Part shown: positions 55,116 to 64,000 of the stretch, one piece after another
How positions within the stretch are numbered: position 1 is the first letter of the stretch
Layout of the letters: every line of letters starts with the position of its first letter
Assembly (NCBI GenBank): GCA_903937385.1
Contig: CAIZZF010000008.1
Location: 1 to 64,000, forward strand
Length of the DNA stretch: 64,000 nt
DNA from: an uncultured Holophagaceae bacterium
GTDB lineage: Bacteria; Acidobacteriota; Holophagae; Holophagales; Holophagaceae
Direction of reading: 5' to 3'
Position numbers and translations under genes: made by a program
The notes under the pieces: generated by a model
Seen by the model: only the letters and a program-made list of their open reading frames with translations
Databases searched by the model: none
What the model was told of the DNA's origin: nothing

Positions 55116-55213
55116 TTCCCCCTCATCGGCCAGAATCCCCAGAACCCCAATAAAAAGATTTCTTGTTTTTTTCGCTTTTTGCCTCACCCTTGAAGCATCC
55201 CCTTGGAGGTCCC

Positions 55214-56272
<1,059 letters not shown>

Positions 56273-56344
56273 CCGACCGCCGGACGCATCCACAGGGTCC
56301 GGCATCCCAGAATCGCCCTGCGCGCCCTTGGAAGGGGTCGGCAG

Positions 56345-56385
56345 ACGGCGGCGGTCCCCACCCAGGGGCCGCCGCCGTTTGCGTT
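56345..56385 (+). terminator. recA terminator
   Basis: Perfect 10-bp stem ACGGCGGCGG/CCGCCGCCGT with a 14-base loop followed by TTGCGTTT, about 70 bp past the recA stop. It also serves the convergent gene ending at 56405. Confidence 0.75.
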
Positions 56386-56404
56386 TGACGTGGACGCGGA
56401 GGGC

Positions 56405-57637
56405 CTACTCCGAGTCCTGTACGCCCAGCCCTGCCCCGCGCAGGTGGCGCGGGAGGGGGGCGGCGCCCTGGGCGCTCACGCCCCCGCCACCTGGCGCGGT
56501 CGGGCGCGGGGCCGCGGGCCGGGAGCCCGGCGCAGCCTGCATGGTCTTCATCTGCACGGCGGTAGCGAAGCACTCCAGCCGGGCCAGCTGTTCGGCGGTG
56601 GGGAAGCCCTCGTAGCGAACGCGGCGGGGTCCCCAGATGGTCACCACCTCGCCCTTGAGCTCCTGAATCCGGGGGAGCGTCTGGCGCACATAGGCGCCGA
56701 GCGGCTCGCCGGCGGCGGTGCTGAAGGCGATGAGGTCGGTCTCCGGCAGCAGCGCCGGCGCCCCGGCGGACCACGTGGCCATCGTGAGCGGCTTGCCCTG
56801 GCCGGTCTTCACCATGGCGACCGGGGTGGGGCGGCCCAGGGCGGGATCCAGGTCCCGCTCCTGCTGGCGGAGGGCCTCCAGGAGATCCAGGTGCTTGAGC
56901 TCTTTCTGGGGCGCGGACATGGGATGGGGGTCCTGCAGCCGGGCGGTCATCAGGGTGTCGTCGATGCGCTCCATGACGGCCAGCTGCAGCGCCTGGGCAC
57001 CGGACTGGATGCTGCGGCTCACCTCGTCCATGAGCTTGGGCAGCAGGATCTGCGGGGCGGCCAGCAGCGTGTCCGCCGCGGGAATGGCCAGGAAGGGGTG
57101 CTGCCCCTTGAAGAGCCCATGCCACAGCTCCGGCAGGAGCAGGCGCGCGGCGTCCAGGCCGTCCCGCCAGGGGCCTCGGTAGATGCCGGAAGGCAGGCGC
57201 TCGAAGCCGCCCTCGCTGCGGTTGCGCAGGTGGTTCAGGGCCAGCTCCAGGACGTCGTCCACCGGCTGATCCCACAGCTTCAGCCAAGCTGCGGGCATCA
57301 CCATCTCGCCCACCTTGATCCGCTGGCTCAGGCCCTCGATGAAACCGCGGCTCCAGCGGCCTTCCCGCTCGGCCACCCAGGCGGGAACCAGCTCGGGCAG
57401 CAGGTGGTCCTGGGCGTCGATCCAGGGCTGCGGGAGAGGCAGGCCCTGGGCCTGCAACTCGGCCACGGCGTCCACCCAGGCTTCCCGCTCCTCCGCCTTG
57501 CGGTGGGCCTCGAACCCCGGGACCAGGGCCGCCAGCCCTGGCAGGTCCAGGGGCAGCCCCCGGGCCTCCAGCAGGTCGTTCAGACCCGGCAGCGGCGCCT
57601 CGTCAGCGCGGGAACGGAATCGGTCAAAAAAGCCCAT
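56405..57637 (-). CDS. DUF1444-like hypothetical protein
   Basis: A 410-residue cytoplasmic protein from ATG 57637 (MGFFDRFRSR). The region around LELALNHLRNRS and GLDAARLLLPELWHGL...FLAIPAADTLLAAP recalls DUF1444/YtpQ-like proteins, function unknown. The last 60 residues are Pro/Gly-rich and disordered. No strong ribosome site. Divergent from moaA. Confidence 0.6.
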   Translation of the reverse strand: MGFFDRFRSRADEAPLPGLNDLLEARGLPLDLPGLAALVPGFEAHRKAEEREAWVDAVAELQAQGLPLPQPWIDAQDHLLPELVPAWVAEREGRWSRGFIEGLSQRIKVGEMVMPAAWLKLWDQPVDDVLELALNHLRNRSEGGFERLPSGIYRGPWRDGLDAARLLLPELWHGLFKGQHPFLAIPAADTLLAAPQILLPKLMDEVSRSIQSGAQALQLAVMERIDDTLMTARLQDPHPMSAPQKELKHLDLLEALRQQERDLDPALGRPTPVAMVKTGQGKPLTMATWSAGAPALLPETDLIAFSTAAGEPLGAYVRQTLPRIQELKGEVVTIWGPRRVRYEGFPTAEQLARLECFATAVQMKTMQAAPGSRPAAPRPTAPGGGGVSAQGAAPLPRHLRGAGLGVQDSE

Positions 57638-57699
57638 AGGTTCAAGTCCACCCAAACAATTCATTGTGACCGCTCGCAAGGATTTATGCTTGGAGGATT

Positions 57700-58704
57700 A
57701 TGAAACCCCTCGACACCCTGGGTCGCCCCCTCCAGGCCCTGCGCATCTCGGTGACCGACCGCTGCAACTTCCGCTGCGGCTACTGCATGCCCCGGGACGC
57801 CTTCGGACCGGACCACGCCTTCCTGGCCCGGGAGGCCCTGCTCAGCTTCGAGGAGATCACGCGCCTGGCCCGGATCTTCACGGGCCTGGGCGTCGGCAAG
57901 ATCCGGCTGACCGGGGGCGAACCCCTGCTGCGCCGGGAGCTGCCGCTGCTGGTGAAAATGCTGGCGGGAGTGCCGGGTCTCGAAGACCTGGCCCTCACCA
58001 CCAACGGCGTCTTGCTACCGGAGCTGGCCGCCGACCTGCGCGCGGCGGGCCTGCGCCGCCTGACGGTCAGCCTCGACACCCTGCGCCCGGACCGGTTCCA
58101 GACCCTCAGCGACACGGACCTGGCCCTCTCCCGGGTGCTGGCGGGACTCGAGGCCGCCCGCGCCGCGGGCTTCACCGCCCTCAAGCTCAACTGCGTCCTG
58201 CAGCGCGGTGTCAACGAGGACGAGATCCTCGACCTCGCCAGCTTCGCCCGCGAGCAGGGTCACACCCTGCGCTTCATCGAGTTCATGGATGTGGGCACCA
58301 CCAACGGCTGGCGCCTCTCGTCCGTGGTGCCCGCCACCGAGGTCTACCAGCTGCTGAACGCCCGCTGGCCCCTGGAGCCCCTGCCCAGTCCCACCGGCTC
58401 CGTGGCCAGCGAGTGGCGCTACCGCGACGGCCGGGGCGAGGTGGGGCTCATCGCCTCCGTCACCGCACCCTTCTGTCGGGGCTGCGACCGGGCGCGGCTC
58501 TCGGCGGACGGACACCTCTATACCTGCCTCTTCGCCAGCAACGGCCTCGACCTGAAGGGCTTCCTCCGCAGTGGTCACAGCGACGCCGACCTCACGGCCC
58601 TCCTGGCCGCCCAGTGGAAGCGCCGGGGCGATCGCTACTCGGAGCTGCGGCGCGCCGACACCCCGGGCCTGCCGAAGATCGAGATGTCGCACATCGGGGG
58701 ATAA
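57700..58704 (+). CDS. moaA: GTP 3',8-cyclase MoaA
   Basis: A 334-residue radical SAM enzyme that with MoaC starts molybdopterin synthesis. N-terminal cluster C22-NFR-C26-GY-C29, GGEPLLR, and the C-terminal second cluster in FCRGCDRARLSADG...C. GGAGG precedes the ATG. No other mo-cofactor genes follow; the E1-like protein at 30196 is a possible but unlinked partner. Confidence 0.95.
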   Translation: MKPLDTLGRPLQALRISVTDRCNFRCGYCMPRDAFGPDHAFLAREALLSFEEITRLARIFTGLGVGKIRLTGGEPLLRRELPLLVKMLAGVPGLEDLALTTNGVLLPELAADLRAAGLRRLTVSLDTLRPDRFQTLSDTDLALSRVLAGLEAARAAGFTALKLNCVLQRGVNEDEILDLASFAREQGHTLRFIEFMDVGTTNGWRLSSVVPATEVYQLLNARWPLEPLPSPTGSVASEWRYRDGRGEVGLIASVTAPFCRGCDRARLSADGHLYTCLFASNGLDLKGFLRSGHSDADLTALLAAQWKRRGDRYSELRRADTPGLPKIEMSHIGG

Positions 58705-58711
58705 TCACCCC

Positions 58712-59710
58712 ATGCGACGCCTCATTCTCATCCTCCTCCTGACCCTGGGCACCCTGCTGGTGGCAGCCCCGCCGGTGGCCCCCCCGGCCGCGGTGGTGCA
58801 CGGTGGCGCGGGCAGCCCCCGCACGCGCCGGGACGGCACGGACCCGGCCGCGGCCAAGGCCCTGGCGGCCCTGAAGCGTGGCGCCACCGCCCTGGAAGGG
58901 GCCTTGGCCGGTGTCGTGGTGCTGGAGGACGATCCCCGCTTCAACGCGGGCACCGGCGCCAACATCCGCCTCGATGGCAAGACCATCCAGATGGACGCGG
59001 CCTGCATGGACGGCGCCAGCGGCGGCTTCGGCGCGGTGGCCGCCATCGAGCGGGTGAAGAACCCCGTGCTGGTGGCACGCAAGGTCATGGACACGCCCCA
59101 CCTCCTCATCGTGGGCGAGGGCGCCACCCGCTTCGCCCGCGCCCTGGGCTTCCCAGACTACGACCCCACCTGCGCCGAGAACCGGGCCCGCTTCAAGCGG
59201 GTGCAGACCATCCTGCAGGGCACGGATCCCCGGCAGCTCGAGGCCTGGAAGCGCTATGACTGGAAGCAGGCCTGGAACTTCCCGACGCCGCTGAAGGAAG
59301 CGCTGGGCTCTCCCGACACGGTGGGCTGCGTCACCCGGGATGCCCTGGGCCGCTTCGCCGCCGCCATCAGCACCGGCGGCACCACCATCACCTTCTACGG
59401 CCGCGTGGGCGATGTGCCCATGTTCGGCGCGGGGATCTACGCCGGCCCCAGGGGCGCCGTGGCCTGCACCGGCAACGGCGAGGACATCGTCCGGCGCCTG
59501 GTCGCCAAGGCGGCCTACGAGCTGCTGGAGAAGGGCCTCTCGGCGCAGCAGGCCGTGAACCAGACCCTAGCCGCCTTCCCTCCCGCCATCGACCTGGGCC
59601 TGGTGGCCATCGGCCCCGACAGCACGGGCGGGGGGTGCAACTACTCCGCCGAGCAGAAGAAGTTCGTCACCGACTACCCGAATCAGATGGCCTGGAGCGT
59701 GGCGCAGTAG
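58712..59710 (+). CDS. isoaspartyl peptidase / type 2 asparaginase
   Basis: A 332-residue Ntn hydrolase with a signal peptide (LILILLLTLGTLLVAAP), so exported. HGGAG near the N-terminus, FNAGTGANIRLDG and the autocleavage/nucleophile site DTVGCVTRD with Thr are diagnostic. It cleaves isoaspartyl dipeptides and asparagine. Begins seven bases after moaA stops. Its 3' end overlaps the opposite-strand gene at 59667 by 44 bp. Confidence 0.9.
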   Translation: MRRLILILLLTLGTLLVAAPPVAPPAAVVHGGAGSPRTRRDGTDPAAAKALAALKRGATALEGALAGVVVLEDDPRFNAGTGANIRLDGKTIQMDAACMDGASGGFGAVAAIERVKNPVLVARKVMDTPHLLIVGEGATRFARALGFPDYDPTCAENRARFKRVQTILQGTDPRQLEAWKRYDWKQAWNFPTPLKEALGSPDTVGCVTRDALGRFAAAISTGGTTITFYGRVGDVPMFGAGIYAGPRGAVACTGNGEDIVRRLVAKAAYELLEKGLSAQQAVNQTLAAFPPAIDLGLVAIGPDSTGGGCNYSAEQKKFVTDYPNQMAWSVAQ

Positions 59711-60002
59711 CCTCGCGGGCCTGAGCCTTCTTGCGCGCCGCGAGGTCCTTGGCCATGGCCTTGTAGGTGTCCTCGCTGACGGTGCCGACCACGCCGGTGG
59801 CGCTGGGCGGGGAGGCGGCGACTTCGTCGGACTCCAGGGCCTTTGTCGGCGACGCCGGGGCTCCCGCCTTGCCGGGCTGTGGGCTCCGCAGCTGTCCCGC
59901 GGACTCCTGGATCCAGCGGGACTGGGTGGACAGAGCCCAGGCCAGCCCCCCCAGCAGGGCGGCCCAGGCCAGCCCCAGAAAGACCTTGTCCCGTCGCCGC
60001 AA
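59667..60002 (-). CDS. small membrane-anchored protein
   Basis: A 111-residue protein with one N-terminal span (VFLGLAWAALLGGLAWAL) and a disordered Pro/Ala/Ser-rich extracytoplasmic or cytoplasmic tail ending in a charged helix (YKAMAKDLAARKKAQARE). TTG start at 60002 with GAGGT close upstream. Overlaps the asparaginase 3' end tail to tail. Function unknown. Confidence 0.5.
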   Translation of the reverse strand: MRRRDKVFLGLAWAALLGGLAWALSTQSRWIQESAGQLRSPQPGKAGAPASPTKALESDEVAASPPSATGVVGTVSEDTYKAMAKDLAARKKAQAREATAPRSRPSDSGSR

Positions 60003-60129
60003 GCTACCTCACATCCATTCGCGCCTGCAAGCAGGCCAATAACCCCTACCTCTAGAGCTCTTCACATCTCGGAACCGGCGCAGCCGATTCCGAGCAGGCA
60101 CAAGGCCCCAGGAAAGCCCGTACGATCAG

Positions 60130-60828
60130 CTAGAACTGGACGCCTGCGTAGATCGACCCGGACCAGGTGGGGGCCATGGCCCGCATGGTCTGGTCGTCCA
60201 TCGCCTGCATGGGCGGGATCACCCGCTGGTTGGTCTTGAAGCCCGCGAAGCCGGCATCGGCCCCGACCACCGTGTAGAAGGAGCCGGTCCGCAGCTTGCC
60301 GTCGAGGCTCAGGCGGACCCAGGGGCGGAAATACACGGCCATGGCATCGATGTAGCCCGTGCCGCCCGTGGTCTGGGTGTAGGAGCCCTTGGGGTTGATG
60401 GTCTCGGCCCGGCCTTCCAGGTGTACCCCGAAGTCCACGCTGTCGCCTACGGGAAGGACATAGCCCGCTCCCACGCTCCAGTAGCTGTAGTCCACCTTGA
60501 CCTTGGTGGCGTCCAGATCGTTGGCAGGGTTTCCGGCGGTGTAGGGCGGCAGATTGATGACCCGGTTGGTGACCATGTGGGCAGAGCTCTGGAAGCGCCC
60601 AGCCAGCTCCCAGTTCCAGCGGGAGCCCTCAGCGAAGCGGCCCATGACGCGCAGCCCAGGCCCCGTCTGCCGGTCCGCCTGGTCTTCCACCCCCTGCCCG
60701 AGCAGGATGCCCCGGGTCTGGATGGACTCACCAAAGAGGATGACCCTCGCGTTCAGGTTGTTCGCAGAGTCCTGGGCACTCAACGCGCCCACCACGAGCA
60801 TGGCCATCAGGATGCTTTGGGGTTTCAC
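60130..60828 (-). CDS. outer-membrane beta-barrel protein
   Basis: A 232-residue exported protein with signal SILMAMLVVGALSAQ, alternating beta strands (VDYSYWSVGAGYVLP, VDFGVHLEGRAE) and a terminal Phe (GSIYAGVQF), typical of barrels inserted by BamA. GTG start with GGAGG upstream. Substrate or role unknown. Confidence 0.7.
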   Translation of the reverse strand: MKPQSILMAMLVVGALSAQDSANNLNARVILFGESIQTRGILLGQGVEDQADRQTGPGLRVMGRFAEGSRWNWELAGRFQSSAHMVTNRVINLPPYTAGNPANDLDATKVKVDYSYWSVGAGYVLPVGDSVDFGVHLEGRAETINPKGSYTQTTGGTGYIDAMAVYFRPWVRLSLDGKLRTGSFYTVVGADAGFAGFKTNQRVIPPMQAMDDQTMRAMAPTWSGSIYAGVQF

Positions 60829-60925
60829 GGGTCCTCCGGGAACCAGGGGTCTTGTGGAAGTCCAGCCCCAGAGCCAGAGGCCCCGGGGCTTTAGTGTCAG
60901 GCAAATTCAAGCATGGAAGTGCGGG

Positions 60926-63900
60926 TCAGGGTGCGACGTAGGTGGCGGGACCGTTCACCACGACGATATCCCAGCTGTAGTTGAAAGGGACCTTGTGGGC
61001 ATAGCCAAGGTCGGCGCCGCTGGCAGCGAGGACCTTGATGGTGGCCGTGGCGGTCTTGATGGCGTCCATCCAGTCAGGCCGGTTCAGGGGCCGGGCGGCA
61101 AGGACAGGTTGATTCTTCAGGATGGACTTGACGCCGAAGACGGTGAGTGTGACCCCGCCGGTGTTGGTGGGGCGCAGCTCGGCGGGAATGTCGAACCAGC
61201 AGTAGCCGGGCCCGGCCTTGTCGCCCACGGCGGGGCCTGCCGTGGCCGCCTGACCCGAGGGCAGGTAGGTGCGGGCGTCCGTCATGATCAGGTCCGTGGT
61301 GCTCTGGGTGCCGGCAGGATAGCTCCCAGGCAGCATGAAGTGGGACTTGACGGTTCCGTCCGAGAGTTCCACCACCCAGAAATCGGGGGGAACGGGGTTG
61401 CCATTCCCGTCCTTGGTGGCATTAAACCAGGTGACCCGGTAGCCCCCAAGGGAGGCGCCACTGAGGGCGCCAGCGGCGGTGCGGCCCCGCTTGTCTACGA
61501 TGGTGTCCTGAGGTGGCATAAAGCCGAAGGCGACTGTGGCATCGCCCGCGGCAGTCCCAGAGAAGGTTGTGGGCGGCTGCCCGGTGCTGCTATTCGAAAG
61601 CCAGGTGCGGCTGATGACCTGACCCTGGCTGGCATCACCGGTATAGCTGGGGGTGTAGGCCGTCCAGAAGAAGCGACCGACGCCAGTGCTAGGGGCGTTG
61701 TTTTGAAGCTGAGCGGTAGGCGCAGGAGTTGACTGCTCATACACAGGCGCACGGCCGTCGAACACACCGCCGCCACTAGCCGTAAGGTCGAAGGCACTGT
61801 AGTTGGGCGAGATGTTGTAGGCCTTGGGCCATGCCGCGGGGTTGCTGTAGCGGAAGAAGGAATACGCGGACAGGCTGAAGGAATCCATGAAGTAGGGCCG
61901 GGCACTGTTGAGCACCAGGGGACGTGCCCACACCGTGGACCAGAGGTACTCGGAGAAGGCGAAGATGCTGCGGATCCCCGAGTAGGTCCGGGCTGTCGCC
62001 GAAGCCAGCGGCAGAGGCGTGCGGTTCGGGTCGTTGGGATCGTAGGGCAGCGGCAGGCTGGCGATGCCGTCCGCCAGCGGCGTACCACTGGTTACGACTC
62101 CGTTGACCAGGTTCTGGTAGAAGGTGGTCACACCGCCGCCGACCGGAACAGGGTTCAGGCCACTGTGGACAGCCACAGCGGGGTTGGCCAGTTCAGCGGT
62201 GGTCTGCCAGGCCGGTGAGAGCTGGTAGGGATCCGTGACGCCTGCAGGGACCCGGAAGGCCTGCATGCTGAAGGCCGAGAAGGTGTCCCCATGGGTCAGG
62301 GTGCCCGCCGTGTAGGTCGGGTAGTCCAGTACGAACCCGAGCTGGTCATGGGTGCCCGCACTAGTCGTCAGATCTGGTGTGGGCTCTGCGAGATCCTGGG
62401 TCTTGCGGGTAATCAGCAGGGTCGGCCACTCGGCGAAGAGCTGGTAGGCCGGAATGCCGGTCAAGACACCGGCCGCGTTGCTGGACTGGATCCACTGGAA
62501 GGCGCCCGTGGGATCCGTGGTGGGCACCGACAGGCGGTCGAGCCAGCGCTCATTGACGGGCGTGGTGCCGATGACCAGGTCGGTATAGCCGTTCAGCTTC
62601 CGCTGGGCCGCGAGCGCCGCTTCGGCAGCGAAGCCCTGGGCGGTGACGATCTGCAGGGTCGGGTTGTAGGGGGCTGCACCATTCTGGAAGCTGAACCTGG
62701 AGTCCGCCGCAGGGGTGGCCTCTAAGGAGGGATCGGCATAAACGCCCGTGGGAGCGTTGGGGATGCGCATCAGGTAGGTGGTCCCGTCAGCCGCCGAGAA
62801 GCTGGGGATCTTGATGTAGAAGGGCAGGTCCGAGCGCACGGGGATGCTGACCGTGGCCTTGGCCCCGGTGAGCAGCGTCTGGTCCTGGACGTGGTAGGTG
62901 TTGCTCTGGCCGTCCTGGAAGATCTGGACCGGGGCGCCCAGGCCGTTGATGGCCGTGGTCACCGGGGCCAGGGTTGAGGTTCCGTTGTTGTCGCTCTTCT
63001 GGCGGAATTGGAAGGAGAGGTTGAACTGCTGGGTATCCACACCGTCCACCACCACCTGTTTGGTGGCCGTGGCCTTTCGGCCAAAAGCGTCCGTCACGGT
63101 GTAGGTCACCGTCACAGCCGAGATGATCCCCTGCTGGCTGCTGTCGTTGAACAGCACATTGCCAGTGGGTGCGTCTCCAGTGAGCGTGAGCGGACTACCA
63201 TTCGGGAAGGACCAGACCTGGGAGACGAGGGGATCCTGGCTGCCCGGCAGGGTGGAGGTTCCCGCGAAGGCAAGCTGCCCACCCCAGGGGATGACGGTGT
63301 AGCCCGAAGCAACCCCGGAAGGAAGAGGGGCTGTCGGCGGTGCCCCGCTGGCCTGAGGCGTGATGATGCTGGCTGTCGGTGGCGCATTGTAGGTAACCGT
63401 CACCAGACGGGTCTGGGGAGTGGCCTGACTATTCGAAGAACGCCTGTCTGAAGCCGTGACCTGGATGGTGACGCTGGCGTGGGTCGAGGTGAAGGTATCG
63501 GGGTATGTGTAGGAGAGAGTCACAGGCACACCCGTCAGGGTGCTGGTTGTGGTGGTTCCCGTGCTGACCAGGGTGGGCGTCTGGTTCGGGATGTAGTTCC
63601 AGTCCACCGTGTACGTCACGGGATCGTTGTCCTGGTCGGTCAGGGTAAAGCCCAAGCTGAAGGGCTTGGAGGTCCAGGCCACGGTGTTGTCCGTGGCAGG
63701 GCTGGTCACGCTGATGGTCGGCGCATTGTTGGTGCCCATGGTCGTGATGGTCATGAGCGGCCCGGTGGCGGGGAGGCCCTGGATGCCGTAGGAGTCGGTG
63801 GCGTAGGCCGAAGGTGCCGAGGTGCGGGGACCTGCTGCAGCTGCGGAGTAGCGGACCGTGAAGGTGTAGCTTCCGCCGCCCTTGTTGACGGGGTTGGGCA

Positions 63901-64000
63901 GCACCGTGGCGGCGGCATCGTTGGCAGAGAAGCTGATGTTGCCGATGGGCAGCGGATCCGTGGCGCCACTGGCCTTCTGGGGGTTCGTGACCGAGATGTC
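60926..64000 (-). CDS. large Ig/PKD-like surface protein, partial
   Basis: At least 1024 residues; the frame is open to the window edge, so the N-terminus lies beyond 64000. Repeated beta-sandwich domains are visible at the N-terminal side (APTISVTSPATDNTV, NDPVTYTVDWNY, APPTASIITPQ), each about 90-100 residues as in PKD/Ig-like folds, rich in Thr and Ser. The C-terminal 600 residues are less repetitive. Probably secreted or surface-exposed and involved in adhesion or polymer binding; no anchor is seen at the C-terminus. Confidence 0.75.
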   Translation of the reverse strand, partial: DISVTNPQKASGATDPLPIGNISFSANDAAATVLPNPVNKGGGSYTFTVRYSAAAAGPRTSAPSAYATDSYGIQGLPATGPLMTITTMGTNNAPTISVTSPATDNTVAWTSKPFSLGFTLTDQDNDPVTYTVDWNYIPNQTPTLVSTGTTTTSTLTGVPVTLSYTYPDTFTSTHASVTIQVTASDRRSSNSQATPQTRLVTVTYNAPPTASIITPQASGAPPTAPLPSGVASGYTVIPWGGQLAFAGTSTLPGSQDPLVSQVWSFPNGSPLTLTGDAPTGNVLFNDSSQQGIISAVTVTYTVTDAFGRKATATKQVVVDGVDTQQFNLSFQFRQKSDNNGTSTLAPVTTAINGLGAPVQIFQDGQSNTYHVQDQTLLTGAKATVSIPVRSDLPFYIKIPSFSAADGTTYLMRIPNAPTGVYADPSLEATPAADSRFSFQNGAAPYNPTLQIVTAQGFAAEAALAAQRKLNGYTDLVIGTTPVNERWLDRLSVPTTDPTGAFQWIQSSNAAGVLTGIPAYQLFAEWPTLLITRKTQDLAEPTPDLTTSAGTHDQLGFVLDYPTYTAGTLTHGDTFSAFSMQAFRVPAGVTDPYQLSPAWQTTAELANPAVAVHSGLNPVPVGGGVTTFYQNLVNGVVTSGTPLADGIASLPLPYDPNDPNRTPLPLASATARTYSGIRSIFAFSEYLWSTVWARPLVLNSARPYFMDSFSLSAYSFFRYSNPAAWPKAYNISPNYSAFDLTASGGGVFDGRAPVYEQSTPAPTAQLQNNAPSTGVGRFFWTAYTPSYTGDASQGQVISRTWLSNSSTGQPPTTFSGTAAGDATVAFGFMPPQDTIVDKRGRTAAGALSGASLGGYRVTWFNATKDGNGNPVPPDFWVVELSDGTVKSHFMLPGSYPAGTQSTTDLIMTDARTYLPSGQAATAGPAVGDKAGPGYCWFDIPAELRPTNTGGVTLTVFGVKSILKNQPVLAARPLNRPDWMDAIKTATATIKVLAASGADLGYAHKVPFNYSWDIVVVNGPATYVAP

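Noticed and set aside
55116-55213. SOS box before recA
   Set aside because: No LexA-type palindrome recognised; only T-rich sequence.
57638-57699. Molybdenum-cofactor riboswitch before moaA
   Set aside because: Only 62 bp separate the divergent genes, too short for that aptamer.

Overview
The window is GC-rich bacterial chromosome carrying one large insertion. Gene content and style suggest an acidobacterium of the Holophagae (Geothrix/Holophaga-like): mglA-mglB GTPase genes, xseB-ispA-dxs, complete B12 uptake, many multi-domain sensor kinases, very GC-rich core genes. This taxonomic reading is inference; no rRNA gene is present.

Positions 95-18027 form a genomic island in the 3' half of a tRNA-Asn gene. 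A 47-bp perfect direct repeat marks the ends: a detached tRNA 3' fragment on the left and the 3' part of the intact tRNA-Asn (17981-18056) on the right. The island is a mosaic. Its left part holds a CLC channel with a MarR regulator and two OmpA-domain envelope proteins. Next is a tyrosine-integrase operon of four genes joined by ATGA overlaps. An AT-rich block of unknown genes follows, including two related DDDL-motif proteins. Then comes a same-strand set: a two-module AAA+ ATPase, two unknown proteins and a metallophosphoesterase. After that are an AT-rich lipoprotein, a 14-repeat Sel1 protein, a serine recombinase with an apparent CTG start, and a secreted unknown. The AAA+/unknown/phosphoesterase set is the best candidate for an undescribed cargo system.

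Positions 18126-34557 are core genome: mglBA, deoC, a Lys/Ala-rich secreted protein, a sigma-54 activator, xseB-ispA-dxs (isoprenoid precursors), a 5'-nucleotidase-like enzyme, a class C beta-lactamase-like hydrolase, an E1-like (ThiF/MoeB) protein coupled to rdgB and an EamA transporter, and an operon mtnP - unknown - cupin - M23 peptidase.

Positions 35465-40375 encode vitamin B12 uptake: a cobalamin riboswitch followed by TonB receptor, periplasmic binding protein, permease and ATPase, tightly overlapped.

Positions 40390-48576 are a signalling cluster read from the minus strand: a PhnD-like binding protein coupled to a multi-PAS/GAF histidine kinase and an HDOD response regulator, plus a regulator with a degenerate HD-GYP domain, a LuxR-type regulator and a PAS-Fis protein. 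Further on are a CPA2 antiporter, a family 2 glycosyltransferase, a hybrid kinase coupled to a PilZ-like/pseudo-receiver protein, recA, a DUF1444-like protein, moaA, an isoaspartyl peptidase, a small membrane protein, an outer-membrane barrel protein and, running off the right edge, a very large Ig/PKD-like surface protein. Two families of intergenic palindromic repeats are visible in the core part.
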